The notes beneath the pieces were generated by a model, which had not been told where the DNA came from, did not search any database, and saw only the letters and a list, made by a program, of their open reading frames with translations. Made by a program: the position numbers and the translations under genes. A stretch of DNA of 64,000 nt from Sipunculus nudus. Taxonomy: Eukaryota; Annelida; Sipuncula; Golfingiida; Sipunculidae. Location: contig CM049322.1 of assembly GCA_026874595.1 (NCBI GenBank), positions 51,069,340 to 51,133,339 of the forward strand. Direction: 5' to 3'. Of the stretch, positions 36,982-48,903 are shown one piece after another (position 1 is the stretch's first letter; each line of letters opens with the position of its first letter).

Positions 36982-39900
36982 CTGTTTTAGTATGGCAATA
37001 ATCACAAGTTGTCCTAACTTCTGAACATGATGTACACTGTTTACATAACGTTATCACCCCCATGATGGAGAACCATGATATATTGCCTTCTACAACACTT
37101 ATACCAGGGGAGCTATTATTTGACTGTAAACACAGTAGAGTGATAAGGTGTAATTCCCAACTTGTTAACCTGTGATTGGTGGGGTCAACAAGTGCATTTA
37201 GGGTCATCCTTCATCAATTTACCATTTAATGCGATGTACATTCATATATACAAAAGATTACACATGGGAGTTCCTTATTGCATGTGTATTTGCTTTGCAT
37301 ATATGCTGGTAGGAGGAAAATCAGTAACTGATAGGCATTAAATTATAAATTATAGGGCATGTGTGCTTGATGTCATTCAGGAATCAGAAGATTATCCGTT
37401 AGTAAAACTCTTAAAGGTTTGTTCATAGAAATTAGTACTAGATAATAAAGATCATTACATTTAAATGAACACACGGGGTGCTTTTCTAAACAAATGTTAT
37501 ATAGCATGAGAAGACAAGTTAGATGCACCAAAATCACAGTTTTAACAGTGTGTTCAGAGTTTATTTGGTGTAATCAATTGATTTGAGGTTTGATGTCAGT
37601 GGATTTATCTCAAGCTCCCAGTGTGTGCTTGCAGGATATCCACTTCCTACATTTCCTGTAGTTTCTCATATATTTTTCTATATGTTCAAGATTTGAAGGT
37701 TTGAGACCACAATCTTCTATATTTTCTTATTTTTTGTTTACTGCACACTCATTTTCAAATATAACTATTATTATTGAATAATTGTTATATGGATATATTG
37801 ATATTCAGCTCTTGTACGGCTGTGCGGACAAATAATGCACTTATACAAGTACAGCCATCTAAACCAATAAAAGAGTTTAAGGTGCTTCTTGGAGAACTAA
37901 TGGTCATGGTTTGTGATCAAGTAAAACATGAGTGTGTTGTAAAACTCTTACATTGTGGCTGAAAATTCCTGTAAAATCCTACTTTTTTTCTCAACCGCTC
38001 ATACAAACAAGGAACTGTATTAAATCTAATGTCACCAGGAAATAACTAATGATTAAAATTCATGCGCGGACCCTTTAAGTGGAAAAGTGTGACTGCAGGT
38101 ATGATCAGTTTTCAAGTGCCTACCCTCTCTTGAGTCCAGAATTTATGCTTCAAAAGGAAGGCACAGTAAAGTGTGAACTTAATTTGTGAGTATAATCCAT
38201 CAGTAACATCATTTTGTACTTGCCTGAAAGATTCCGGTCACCCAAGCACACAACTCATATGCATGTGCATGCATGTATTAAATTCACCACAGGAGCAATT
38301 TATATGCATATGGTATATATGAGAAATATTAAGGAAAGGTCCCACACTAAGTGATGTCATTCAGTATCCGGTTGACATGGCTGACACTATAGTACTAATA
38401 AATATATCAATTGCAATGTAGTACAGAATATGCTTCCCAGATGGCACGACTTGCTGTTCTGAAGGTTTTATTTTGAAAATTCCAAAACCCTCAAAGACAG
38501 TTTGCATCAGATAACTTAATTACCAGCTTGAAAGCATGGGCACAAGTTGAATAGACCCTGACAGATACCGAATCTCTTTAACACAGAGTTTTATGGTTAA
38601 CCCCAATCTTGTAGAATATTAACACTTTCAAGTATGAATTAAACAGATTAAAACATGAGGGCGTTTTTCCACACATTGTTGCAGCCTTTGGAAAGAAAAT
38701 TAGAACTGCTATGGTCAATTTTTTTTATTTATTTTTTTTTAATTCTGATTTTGACACATTGTTAATCCAGGAATGAAATCAGTCTCTGGTACATTTTATA
38801 AAAAAATTGGTCAGTTATTGTTATTAATATACCATATTTAGTTCTGCAAGATAGCACATTTTAAAAAATAGATTAGTTAACCTTCTCCCCTCAAGAGGTC
38901 ACCACTTGAGGCTGTGTCAAAAATGGTAAATTTCATAACATTTTGCATTTTATTTTTCTTGTCTAGAATATAAAAAAAAATACTTTTTTTTCAGTTTCCT
39001 GAGAAAAATGTAATTTCTTTAGATCAAACCTGGTCTATTGCTCAGATTTGCAATGTCTGTGTGTGCACATTAGTTGTAATTATTTATTTATTCATATTAT
39101 TTTTAAATTTCTATCCATCAGTGCAAAATGTAGATTATTCAACAATTTGTATGAAAAGTGAAAAGCAGTTATTTGGAATTTTATCAAATTTCCATATTAT
39201 TTCTTAGGTTAAACTGATGATTGTTTATTTAGGTGATGACATAATCTGTGGATATACTTTATTACTGAGCAGTATAAATTAATATAAAAGCAGTATAAAG
39301 TGTATAAAGTAATCAATATGGCATAATTTTACTCTTCATTTATTCATTTACATAAACATCTAAATTTGATTTAAATCTGCTTTGGACAGAACACTTGATC
39401 TTGTGAGTTTGTAACATTTAACAGTGTATGAAAAACTAGAAAAGTGCATCCCAGTGGATACATGCCTGCACCATAAGAGCAAATGTTTAAAAAAAATGCT
39501 CTGTGAATGCACTGGACACCCCTACTCCTAGGTGCTGGATGCTCAACTGTGACCTGAACAGGTGGCCGGGCCACACTGATGAGGCGGGACCTTCTGTGCA
39601 TTCACTTGTTTTTTTTACCATATTCCCAAGTTCATGGGTGCATAAGTATATTTGTGATTATTCCTTGATGACGCTCCAGAATCCGTAGATAAAGCTGGAT
39701 ACACACCAAAATCTAATAGATTTTTCCCTTGGTCCGTTCCCGAAATGCCCTGAAAAATTTAGTGAGATTCTAGTCATGATTACTATATATATGTTGTGAC
39801 CAACACACACACAAACAGGAATGAATGCATATCCTATTGGCGGAGATAGTGACAATGTCAGATGTTGAACCGTTAATGAGGGATGGGTGATGTGTAAAGT

Positions 39901-40448
39901 GAGTTGTAACAAGCACCTTGTGTTAATTGAACAAGATAGTCTGATCAATTATTGACTGAGTACACTGATAATCTTCAGTCACAGGAGACAGAAATGGATA
40001 ATCTGCACTTAAAATCACATGGTTATTTCATTTGATGTTGCTGTAGACGTGGATGCATTACACCAATAATTGCCTTCAGATCCCCTAAGGACCCTGACCA
40101 TGCAGGTTCTGCCCCCTGGGGATAGGATCAGCAACTAAAATTGAATAGGTCAAGCTTAAACATTGAACAGAACAGGCATGCCAGTGTTCATTTATAAAAG
40201 TGTCTATTGATTTGCATGTATGGCTGGACTAGCTAACAGTAGGCTTAACAGTAATAACACTTCTCAATTCTTAATACTGATTATTTGTTAGCACCTACAA
40301 GTACACTGAGTTTAACAGGTACAGAAGCCTGAGGTACAGAGTAGAATCCTAGCTGGGGCAAGTATCTCTTAATTATCTTAATTATTCTCTCATGCCAATG
40401 AACACAAGTCTCTCAGTACTGATTTAATGAGCTAGGTTTGGAATTTAT
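36441..40448. other. Non-coding DNA, no gene recognised
   Basis: AT-rich. An (AC)14 run at 36932-36959 passes into (AT)n to 36980, and A/T homopolymers occur near 38720-38750. Short ORFs (for example 36440-36826 minus) show no domain. Confidence 0.55.
36932..36980. repeat. (AC)n-(AT)n compound microsatellite
   Basis: About 14 AC units followed by about 10 AT units. Confidence 0.95.
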
Positions 40449-41050
40449 GTCTCACTGAGTATCTTGGGGTGATATCTCACTTAGGTCTAGATTTTATATC
40501 TCACTGAGGTTTTAGTGGTTATAATCCTACTTTAGATCACATTATACATCTCACTCAGTATCTTGGGGTGATATCTCTCTTGGGTCTAGATTTTATATCT
40601 CACTGAGGTTTTGGTGTTGATATATCCTTCTTTAGATCTCATTATGTATCTTAGGTCTAGATATAATATTTCAATATCTGGTTGTGATATCTCACTTAGG
40701 TCCATATTTTATATCTCACTGAGGCGTTGGTGGTGGTATTTTTCTTTGGTTCACATTTTAAATCTCACTTAGGTTTGGGTTTTGTATCTCATTTATTAAA
40801 GTATGTTATGGTGTTATCTCACTCATGTCCAGATTTTTATCTCAATACTTCTTAAGTGGTGATGTATCCTATCTTGGGTCACATTTTATACCTTTATTTT
40901 TGTCTCACTTGGGCCAGGGTTACATCTCACTTAGAATCTGGTGGTGATATCTCATATATTTTATATCTCACTAAGGACCGGATGTTGATATCCCACTTTA
41001 ATTCAGATTTCAGTGTCTCACTCTAGTGCATTGGCTTTGAGATCCGTGTT
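40449..41050. repeat. Degenerate minisatellite based on TATCTCACTNAGGT
   Basis: ATCTCACT-GAGG/TAGG motifs recur every 30-50 bp. A higher-order ~99-bp unit (CTCACTGAGTATCTTGGGGT at 40451, again near 40551 with one change) is visible at the start. The array decays toward 41050. Confidence 0.8.
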
Positions 41051-41789
41051 CAGTTCAGGTTTTGATATCTTACCAGTGATACCTGAAAAAAAATCACACA
41101 AAAATTACAAAATACACTATATCCCAAAACCAAAAAAAAAATCATATAAATTTTACTTTACACTGTACAAGCATCTGTACCACCTATTTCTTATGTACTA
41201 TTTCATCCATCCGAGTTATTAATTTGTAAAATGTGTCCCGGTGCCAGGTGGGAGCACCTTTATAGGCACAGAAACCAATTAACAGATGCATGTATGTTAC
41301 ACCACCTTCATGAGCCAAATTTGTAACGAGTTCTGTAATACAAAGGAAGCTATTTGGGGAACCACCCTGTGTGTACAAGCTGTTCTACATAACTCTGCAT
41401 GTCTGTCATTGATTTATTAACGCTGCCCAGTTGCCCTCTGTCAGTGATGTAGACATTTCGGTATCAAGGACTGTACACCTGCCCTGCCCCGGTTACTACA
41501 TTGCCTGCATGTATTGATTTTGCCAAGATACGTTTGCAAGCTCACGAGTAATCCCCCTTCTTACATAAAGCTATTTTTCACGAGTTAAAAGCTGCCTTAA
41601 AATGAAGGAGCTGGCGTTAATTGAACCCTATTAGAGGAGTTGGTGGCTGGGTTGCCATGGAAACGTCAGCAATCGGAGATGTGGTTGTAGCGTAATAATG
41701 ATCACTGGAGTCCTCTTCCCTGCTCTCTCACTTGTTGTGGGAGATAGTGCTGTATATGGTAGCAAATGTGTATCTCAGGACATCGGGGC
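41051..41789. other. Non-coding DNA with an X-box-bearing block
   Basis: No gene recognised. The stretch 41560-41720 is complex and GC-balanced and includes an X-box. Confidence 0.45.
41560..41720. promoter_or_regulatory. Candidate conserved element with RFX X-box
   Basis: GTTGCCATGGAAAC at 41651-41664 is a strong X-box match, followed by AAACGTCAGCAATC. The surrounding 150 bp are unusually complex for this window. Likely a regulatory element, but no conservation data are available. Confidence 0.4.
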
Positions 41790-42218
41790 TTGGCAAGCCA
41801 CTTAGGACTTACACAGACTGAGGACATTTACTGAAGCATTCTATTTAAGATTTCAGTATACTATTTCAGACTTAAGGACACCACTTAGAAATCTTGGATA
41901 CCACTTATGACTTAAGCATTCAAAGGTGGATTTCACCATTGCATTGAGGATTTAAGGATTCCACTCTGTTTTTATTATGCATACTGCTTGAGACTTAAGC
42001 ATATCACTTGTGAATTAAGCAGACCACTCTGAACGTAAGCATACCACTTATAGCTCAGGATATTTCTAAGGCAAGGACAAGTTTAATCACTTAGGATCCA
42101 AATTAACCGTTGAGGACTTCAGTATACTACTGGTTTCACCAGCAAAACGCTCTGAACACAATCATACCACATGTTACTTAGGACAGGAAGGTGAGGACTT
42201 AAGCATATTACTTAAGAC
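41790..42218. repeat. Degenerate minisatellite (GACTTAAGCATACCACTTA-type)
   Basis: A ~30-bp theme (GACTTAAG followed by CATACCACTTA) recurs about a dozen times with heavy divergence. It continues after the inserted MITE (AATACCACTGAGGACTTAAT at 42686-42705), so the MITE landed inside it. Confidence 0.75.
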
Positions 42219-42222
42219 TTAA

Positions 42223-42680
42223 AGGTGCCCAATCACCTACCTTTTGAAAAGAATTCATGTGATTTCTGGCTTCCTCTGTATATTAATGATCTCAGGGTAA
42301 ATTTGGTTGTGAAAAGTTCTTATAAATCCTTGGTGAAGGATGTGTGAAATTGTTTATCATCAGCATGTTTGTAAACACAGAAATGTTGACAAATGGGAAA
42401 AACATGTAACCTGAGGTCGTAGGTTGCATAAATAGCGTGGTAGAAAGGTCACTTGTTGCAAAACGCCATATGCAAAGCTTTGGTTTATCAGACTTGCTGC
42501 CAAATGCCCTTGTGGAATTTGTTTTGATTATTTTGGTTGACCCCCACATATTTGAACATGTTGATTTAAACAGAACAAGCATCCTGTGTGCGGTGATATC
42601 CATATTTTCTGGCCTATTTTTATGAAAGCTCCAAGGAATTACCTTTACTTTATAAAGGTCAGATAGGTGATTGGGCCTCT
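42223..42680. mobile_element. TTAA-flanked (piggyBac-like) MITE, copy 1
   Basis: Flanked by TTAA at 42219-42222 and 42681-42684. Terminal inverted repeats are AGGTGCCCAATCACCTACCT and, on the opposite strand, AGAGGCCCAATCACCTATCT. It is 458 bp. The 138-codon minus-strand ORF across it has no transposase features. TTAA target sites are the signature of piggyBac-type elements. A diverged full-length copy lies at 46601-47071. Confidence 0.85.
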
Positions 42681-42684
42681 TTAA

Positions 42685-44210
42685 GAATACCACTGAGGAC
42701 TTAATCACACCTCTAGGTCATCATGGAAATCAGTGAAGACATCATAAAGAACATTAGGGATAACTGATTCAAAAGATTGTTAAATATGGTAACTTAGCAT
42801 CATAACATAGGTCAGGGCCCATGCGCCTTATATAACCCTTAGCTTAAAACTAAAGTTCAACCAAAATTGGTAAGGAAAATGTCAAGTGACAGAATTATTG
42901 GTGAATTACCATAAAAATTGCAAATGTAAGAGTTTAAGACTCAATTATTGAGAATATGGCAGACTGTAGAATAACTGTTACTTTGTGTTCACTGTGGTTA
43001 ATATGGCTGCTTATTCTTAAGAGGTAAATCCAGGAGTTGAGTAAAGGTATTTGCTTGCCATCACAATCAGAAGTTTAAATGGCTCAGTTTTACATTTTCA
43101 TATTTTACACACAATTTTGATATTCTATGTTTTGTTAGGGTTTCATATTAAAAATCTAATCAGAAACACAGACAAGATTAGTGTGTGAAGATGATTCATC
43201 AATTTGAATAAAATTTGGTTCTCATTCCCGCATTTACACCTATCAGTAGTAGTATGAATTATCACAAGATTCAATCTATCCCCACACCTAAGTGATGTTT
43301 AGACAGTAAATAATCTATACCTATCTGGGCTGGTCCTGTTATTTATATGATGCATGGAGAAGGTCGATCACTGATGAGCAAACAGTGTTTTATTAACAGC
43401 CTACCTGTCAACACAGACAGAGGAACTATTGTGGTCATTGTGTAAAGGATAACTCGGCCAGCCGTGCTGGTTTGGTGTAGTGATGGGAGTTGATAACCCT
43501 TGCGCTAGTTTACGTTTCTACTCTTAACAAACACTTTCCAGCTAGGCAGTGCGGCATTGCTGGGATTACTTTACTCAACTGTCAACCTTCACCATTAAAA
43601 TTTGTACATATTAAGGAAACACCTTCTGTTTACATTTCACATGCCTATGCTTACAAAATATTATTTATTCTTGGAGTCCTCAACACAAAAACACCCATGT
43701 TAATTTAATTTGCTTTGAAACAATTCATATCCAACATGATTGAATGGACTACATTACCCTAATCAATACATTTGTACCTTTGCTACTGATGTATTTAAAA
43801 GCCCCAGTGCATTGTGGGCCTAAGATTTTATTACCCACAAACCCTACCCAGCAGAGACATACTCTTGCGTTTCTGATCTCTGTGTGGTGTTGGAGTCCAT
43901 TCCATCGATCTGCATCATCAGTCCGAGCAAATCAGTTGACGATCACTTATATATTGGTTCAGATAAATATTTCATTATTTCATTCTATGGGAAATGTACC
44001 ATCAAGTTATCTCTCTGTGCCTTATCTTAAACTGCGTGCTAATTTTCAAGCTCATTCTCAGGATAATTAACTGATGGAGGTCGATCACTGTTTAAATGTC
44101 TGACTTACTGTTGGATGGTCAACTTGTGGTTTACAACAGGAAAGAGATGCCCTGATAATGTAAATTTGACATATGACTAAAACAATGTGAACTAAAACCT
44201 ACTTAGATAT
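42685..44210. other. Non-coding DNA, no gene recognised
   Basis: After the last ~30 bases of minisatellite, AT-rich sequence without recognisable features. ORFs 43490-43708 and 43744-44070 show no known domain. Confidence 0.5.
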
Positions 44211-44214
44211 TTAA

Positions 44215-44300
44215 AGGGGCCCAATCACCTATAAAGCATGTTGAATTAACATGAAACGTAGCTTCTTCCCTTTAAAAAAAATTTTACCTGCCAAAATATT
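44215..44300 (+). mobile_element. Solo 5' end of a TTAA-type MITE
   Basis: TTAA at 44211-44214 is followed by AGGGGCCCAATCACCTATAA, matching the terminal repeat of the MITE at 42223-42680. The internal sequence is different and I find no matching right end. It is a truncated copy or a separate subfamily; its end coordinate is uncertain. Confidence 0.5.
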
Positions 44301-45205
44301 GCCCTGAAACTGTATGCTTGCTCCTGTAAATGAGTGTTAAAAACAGTGGACCTGGTGCATTCACACCTGTCAACACAGCGGGTGTATTGCCCGGCCACAA
44401 CATGTGTCAATCACAAGATGCCCTGCAGACTTGGTCCAAAAAATGTTATACATATTCCCACTGGCTGAAACAATGAGTGTTGTGGCTCACAATTGGACCT
44501 CTGGTCACGCGGCCTTGTTCAGTCTTAGTCAGACATACAGTTGACTGTGTTTACCAACATGCAGAGCCACAACAAGGTCTTAAACAGCCTTTGCCAGGTA
44601 CTGAGACTGTGCTGGGTTGTTTTTGCTGGAACTGAACTGATAGTGTGAAAGAATAGACATGATATTGCTCCTGATTATGTCTCTTAATCTGAATATGTCC
44701 CAGGAAGTTTCAACCAACCAAGGTGAACATTGATTGATTAATAGAAGTTGTAAGATACAGTGGTATCAAAGGTAATAGGCACATAACAATACAGAGTGAT
44801 CTGTAATAGAATAATTAGTGAGACAGATGGGGGTTTATAGCTCATTTATTCAGGATCATTGTGGTTAATGGTCAGAAATATCATCTAAATGGAACTATAT
44901 ATTATTTGATGATTAGGGCACCTATTTGAAGGATATCCCAACACAACCAAGGGAAAGATCTTTGGTGTTGGCAGTATAGTTCTTCTTGAGTAATAGTGGA
45001 AATGATCACAAACCAAACGGATATATTCTGTCTTCTTCCTAATTGTAATTAGGTTTAATATTATTGGGTTAGTATTATATAGTAAATTATAGTCATGACA
45101 CAGGGAATTTAAGGTCAATGAGTTGATAAGTAATGATCAAGATATGAGATAATTAAACTTTTTATAAAGGATAGGCCCATTGCAGGTTCTTTATTCTAGA
45201 TTTTT
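44301..45205. other. Non-coding DNA, no gene recognised
   Basis: Contains TGATTGATTAAT at 44731-44742, a PBX-HOX-type site, and otherwise nothing distinctive. Confidence 0.45.
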
Positions 45206-45562
45206 ATATGCCCGTCATATGATTGGAGTATTATGGTATACTCACCGTCCATCCGTCCATTAACTTTTATGTCGCCCCAAAACATACAGGGGCTTTGATG
45301 GATTTTCACAAAACTCACCAGTACCAATTACCAACAGATTATCTCACCCGAGTTCAATTGTAGGCAACATCCAGCATATTTTATAATCCAGCATAATTAT
45401 CTTGATCTCGCTTAAATCCATATATATTAAATGTAGTCAGAGGTCTGCACACTTTGGGGGCACTTTGCTGACTTACGCAAAATCCTAAATCATGCATATT
45501 TAATTAGGTCAGAGGTCAACAGATACATGACAGGAGTAAAATGCACTTTTGCGGTGCTCTTG
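45206..45562 (+). mobile_element. Short HINE-like element
   Basis: Begins ATATGCCCGTCATATGA after a T run and is followed by CCGTCCATCCGTCCATTAAC, the start typical of the copy at 63867. It ends with a GCAC/GTGC hairpin (45543-45557), then CTTG (45559-45562) and T. The body holds AGGTCAGAGGTCA, a DR1 variant. Only about one or two repeat units are present, so it is a short or decayed member. Confidence 0.65.
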
Positions 45563-46596
45563 TTTGTAAGGCATGCATGTGCAATTTGAAATCCAGGAGG
45601 CTTTATAATAACATGTTGTTCCTGTTGTATTGTAACTACACACAGTACTACACTCGTGCCATGGACTTTCCCCTTGAAAGAAAGTAATTAGTAATGGTTA
45701 CTGCAAATTAAAACTGCAATGGTGTGTATAAAGATGCAGAGAATCATGTCGCAATACATACCCCAGTATTTAAGAATCCCATACCTTGCAGGGTTTGATA
45801 CAGTGCTCGCTGTTAATAAAAAAAAATGAAACTTGCGGCAAAAATCTCAGGATTAGCTTATAACAACAAAGATACTGGCAATACTGTTCTTCTTGAAGCA
45901 AAGCTTATATTAATTTCTTTCAAACTTTGTTTGCTTTTTGAGATTGCTATGGCTTTGTAAAATTCTTATTTGTTAACTTTAAATGTTTTTGTATATGATA
46001 TGTTCTTTATGTTGTTTGTTTGTTTGTGGTTGGTTGGTTGGTTCTGATGTTTGGGTTCAGTCAGCTACAGAAAATGTACACCGGGTTACTTAAACTGTTA
46101 ATACTATAGACACTGCACATTGTGACAAAATTTGGACCAAATGATCATTCCAATGTGTCATATCTTTTCCAGCTAATATAGTTATAGATCTTGCTATCAG
46201 TGTTTAAAATCTTCCAGTAATTACGCATCATTTTACAAGGGTTGACATTAACTACAGATGCAGCTAGTTAATTGTAACCATAAGACGGACTTTTGATCTG
46301 ATTAAATGAAGGGTGCTGCACCTGATATTTCTGCTGCCATGGAAACCAATCCCCCTGAATGCAACAGACAAATCCATTCAACAGATGGAAAAAATAACAC
46401 TTAACCATTATTCTTAGATATTTGTTAATCTTTTGCAGGGTTGGAAGACCAGCTAAAGTAAAAAAAAAAAAATGCAGAATGAATTTGATGCATTAAAACT
46501 GTATTAAATAGTTTTTACTTTATATCTGTACCTCATTTGCTTATATTTACTACCTGTTGGTTATTTTAATGTTTGTTCTCTGTGTCATATAATATG
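45563..46596. other. Non-coding DNA, no gene recognised
   Basis: TTTG/TTGG microsatellite at 46011-46043. X-box-like GCTGCCATGGAAAC at 46333-46346. Confidence 0.5.
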
Positions 46597-46600
46597 TTAA

Positions 46601-47071
46601 AGCTGGCTATTCACCTACCTGTAAAGTTTTTATGGAATCAAAGTGATCACTGGCTTATTCAGAGTGTGCTTTAATGAAATATTTAAAAAAATTCCTATGA
46701 CAAAAAGTCTTACATACCCCTGTGATGGATGTTTGAGCTTATTTGTCTACGAGCTGTTTATTAGTAAACACAGCAATGTTGACAAAGAGTAAAACCATGT
46801 GACCGAAGGTGGTAGGTTGCCATATCTGCTGAAGTTGTAAGGTGACTAGTTGCAAAACATCTTATAAAAAAACTCTGCTAATATGTCTAGCTTAATGCTA
46901 GATGTCTTTGTTGAATGTGTTTGGATTATTTTGGAGGCCCCCCACATGTTTTAAACACATAAATATAAAAAAATGAACTGCCTGTGTACCATGAGATCAG
47001 CTATTCCTGGCCTATTTATATGAACAGTTCAAGGGTTAGTTAATAGATACCAGATATAGGAATAGGTCCCT
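46601..47071. mobile_element. TTAA-flanked (piggyBac-like) MITE, copy 2
   Basis: TTAA at 46597-46600 and 47072-47075. It is 471 bp and aligns along its length with the MITE at 42223-42680. Shared internal blocks include GTAAACACAG, AATGTTGACAAA, GTAGGTTGC, TTGCAAAAC and TGGCCTATTT. Its terminal repeats have diverged more than those of copy 1, so it is probably older. Confidence 0.8.
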
Positions 47072-47191
47072 TTAACTTAAGGACGACATGTTAACATCGA
47101 TGATCAGGCCATTTATAGTATCAGCTGGAGCTGTAACGATCCATTATCTCATTATACTATATACTCTGCTCACATAATGATACATATATTA

Positions 47192-47468
47192 GGCAAAAAA
47201 AAGGTATGGTTCTCAGGCACCGCCCACATCAATTTAAATCACGGGCATCAAATTTTTTTTTTTTTTTCATTCAAGAAGATAAAATAAGATAATTTTGATA
47301 AGATTTCCTTTGTTATGTAGTGGCTAACAAAAAGATCTCTTATTATCATGCTTTTACCTGATCATATAACATTTTTATCCAAACACACAAAAAATGGTAA
47401 AAACAATAGTCCACTTACACTGATTTTTGAAAAAAAATTGTCTGTGAACCATACCTTTTTTTGGCGGC
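47192..47468. mobile_element. MITE with ~28-bp terminal inverted repeats and TTA flanks
   Basis: GGCAAAAAAAAGGTATGGTT begins at 47192. The right end read on the minus strand is GCCGCCAAAAAAAGGTATGG and continues TTCACAGACA against TTCTCAGGCA on the left. TTA occurs at both borders (47189-47191 and 47469-47471), as expected for a PIF/Harbinger-like target site. No ORF. Confidence 0.7.
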
Positions 47469-47918
47469 TTAATATGTTGTCATTTAGATTTTTTAAAAAT
47501 ATTCCCTTGTATATATAGATATGTAAATAAATTAATTTATAAACCATAGGAAAATTTGATTTCAAAACAAACAGCCATTCATTCCTAAGCAATTCAATAT
47601 GTTTTGTACCAGTGACCTTTCACCCTTGATGCCTTAAATATGGGCTGAAAGAGGAGGGTCTTCTTTTGTTTTATGTCTGTCTCTAGACAGGGATATAAAA
47701 ATGAAAATTCTAGTCGGAATATCAACCTCTTGAAATATTCTTCTTCCATAAACTCACAACTTGATGGTATTGAACAGCAAAGGTGATATTACCATCAGTA
47801 TCAGTATTTATTCAAGCCGTATCTTATTTTTCATACATTTTCTTCCCTTGAGGCGATAGGACTGAGATTTAGATCACAACATAAGGAATACAATCAGGTG
47901 TTTATATTCTAGAATATA

Positions 47919-48347
47919 CTGTGGTTGCCTTTTTGTTCGCGAGGGTTTTAATTTCGCGATATTCGCGAATGGGAAATAATCGCGAAAATGACACCCTCGG
48001 GAATAATTGGCCAATTGAGTGTCCTTCTGATTAAGTGTAGCCAATCCTTGAATGGAAATAGGTTAGAACAGTGAGAAATCTTAATATAAGTTACATCCAT
48101 GCAGGTTTAGGGAAAACATTCCCTTAAATTTGAACTAAAGAACCTGTGCTGTGTGTACGGGCCCATCCTTATATGAGGAGAATATCACAAGCTCATGAAT
48201 TATTCTCAAATTACAATACACACAGCAATGGCTTTACCAAAGATTTGATATAGGTTCTGGTGAGATCGCGAAAATGACACTCTCGCGAAACATTAAAAAT
48301 GGAGAAATCGCGAAATTTCAGCCTCGCGAATATGAAGCCAACCACAG
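47919..48347. mobile_element. TCGCGA-rich MITE with TA target site
   Basis: Left end CTGTGGTTGCC and right end (minus strand) CTGTGGTTGGC, both leading into TTCGCGAGG-type sequence, give an imperfect terminal repeat of about 50 bp. TA lies at both borders (47917-47918 and 48348-48349), as in Tc1/mariner-type elements. TCGCGA palindromes occur repeatedly, which is striking in CpG-poor surroundings. No ORF. Confidence 0.75.
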
Positions 48348-48519
48348 TATTTAATTCAAAGGACATATGCATATATTCCATTATATTGGGGAAAAAACCT
48401 GTTGAATGAATGCAAAGGAAAATTTTTCTCCATGAAACTCTTTATTTTCCATTAAAGCAATTATGTATATGTTGGACATGCTTCATCTTGAGCTATCTAT
48501 AAAAAAGTCAGATTATTTT

Positions 48520-48895
48520 CACCACCACCAGAGGTCTCTGCTGTCTGCCAGTCAAAATAAGGTTCATGATCTTTCCAATTGCTTTCAAATTGTGTGAATT
48601 ACAATAAATTCATTTTGGGAATGAACTGACACATTTTTGTCCTTGTAAAGTCCTAAGATGCTTTCAGTCCAACTGTCTTTTGGCAAAATATTTTTAGATT
48701 CCTTTAGAACATAAGGGTTGATACACAGAAAACTGTCTAATTAGAACAATATACTATGCTATTTGGAACCTCCGTCTAATCATGGTAATGGATATAGGTT
48801 ATCAGGTTTCTGAGTAAATTAAAGGAAAAAAGTCAAATACTTTAAAAGAGGGGCAAATGCAGATTTAAGTAACAACCTAGAGACCTCTGGTGGAG
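48520..48895. mobile_element. hAT-like MITE with perfect 8-bp target-site duplication
   Basis: ATTATTTT is duplicated exactly at 48512-48519 and 48896-48903. The terminal inverted repeats share CCACCAGAGGTCTCT (48525-48539; complement at 48879-48893). It is 376 bp and has no ORF. An 8-bp duplication points to the hAT superfamily, although P-like elements also make 8 bp. Confidence 0.85.
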
Positions 48896-48903
48896 ATTAT
48901 TTT

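Noticed and set aside
42292-42708. 138-codon minus-strand ORF
   Set aside because: Lies almost wholly inside the non-autonomous TTAA MITE and has no transposase motifs; the sister copy at 46601 does not keep the frame.
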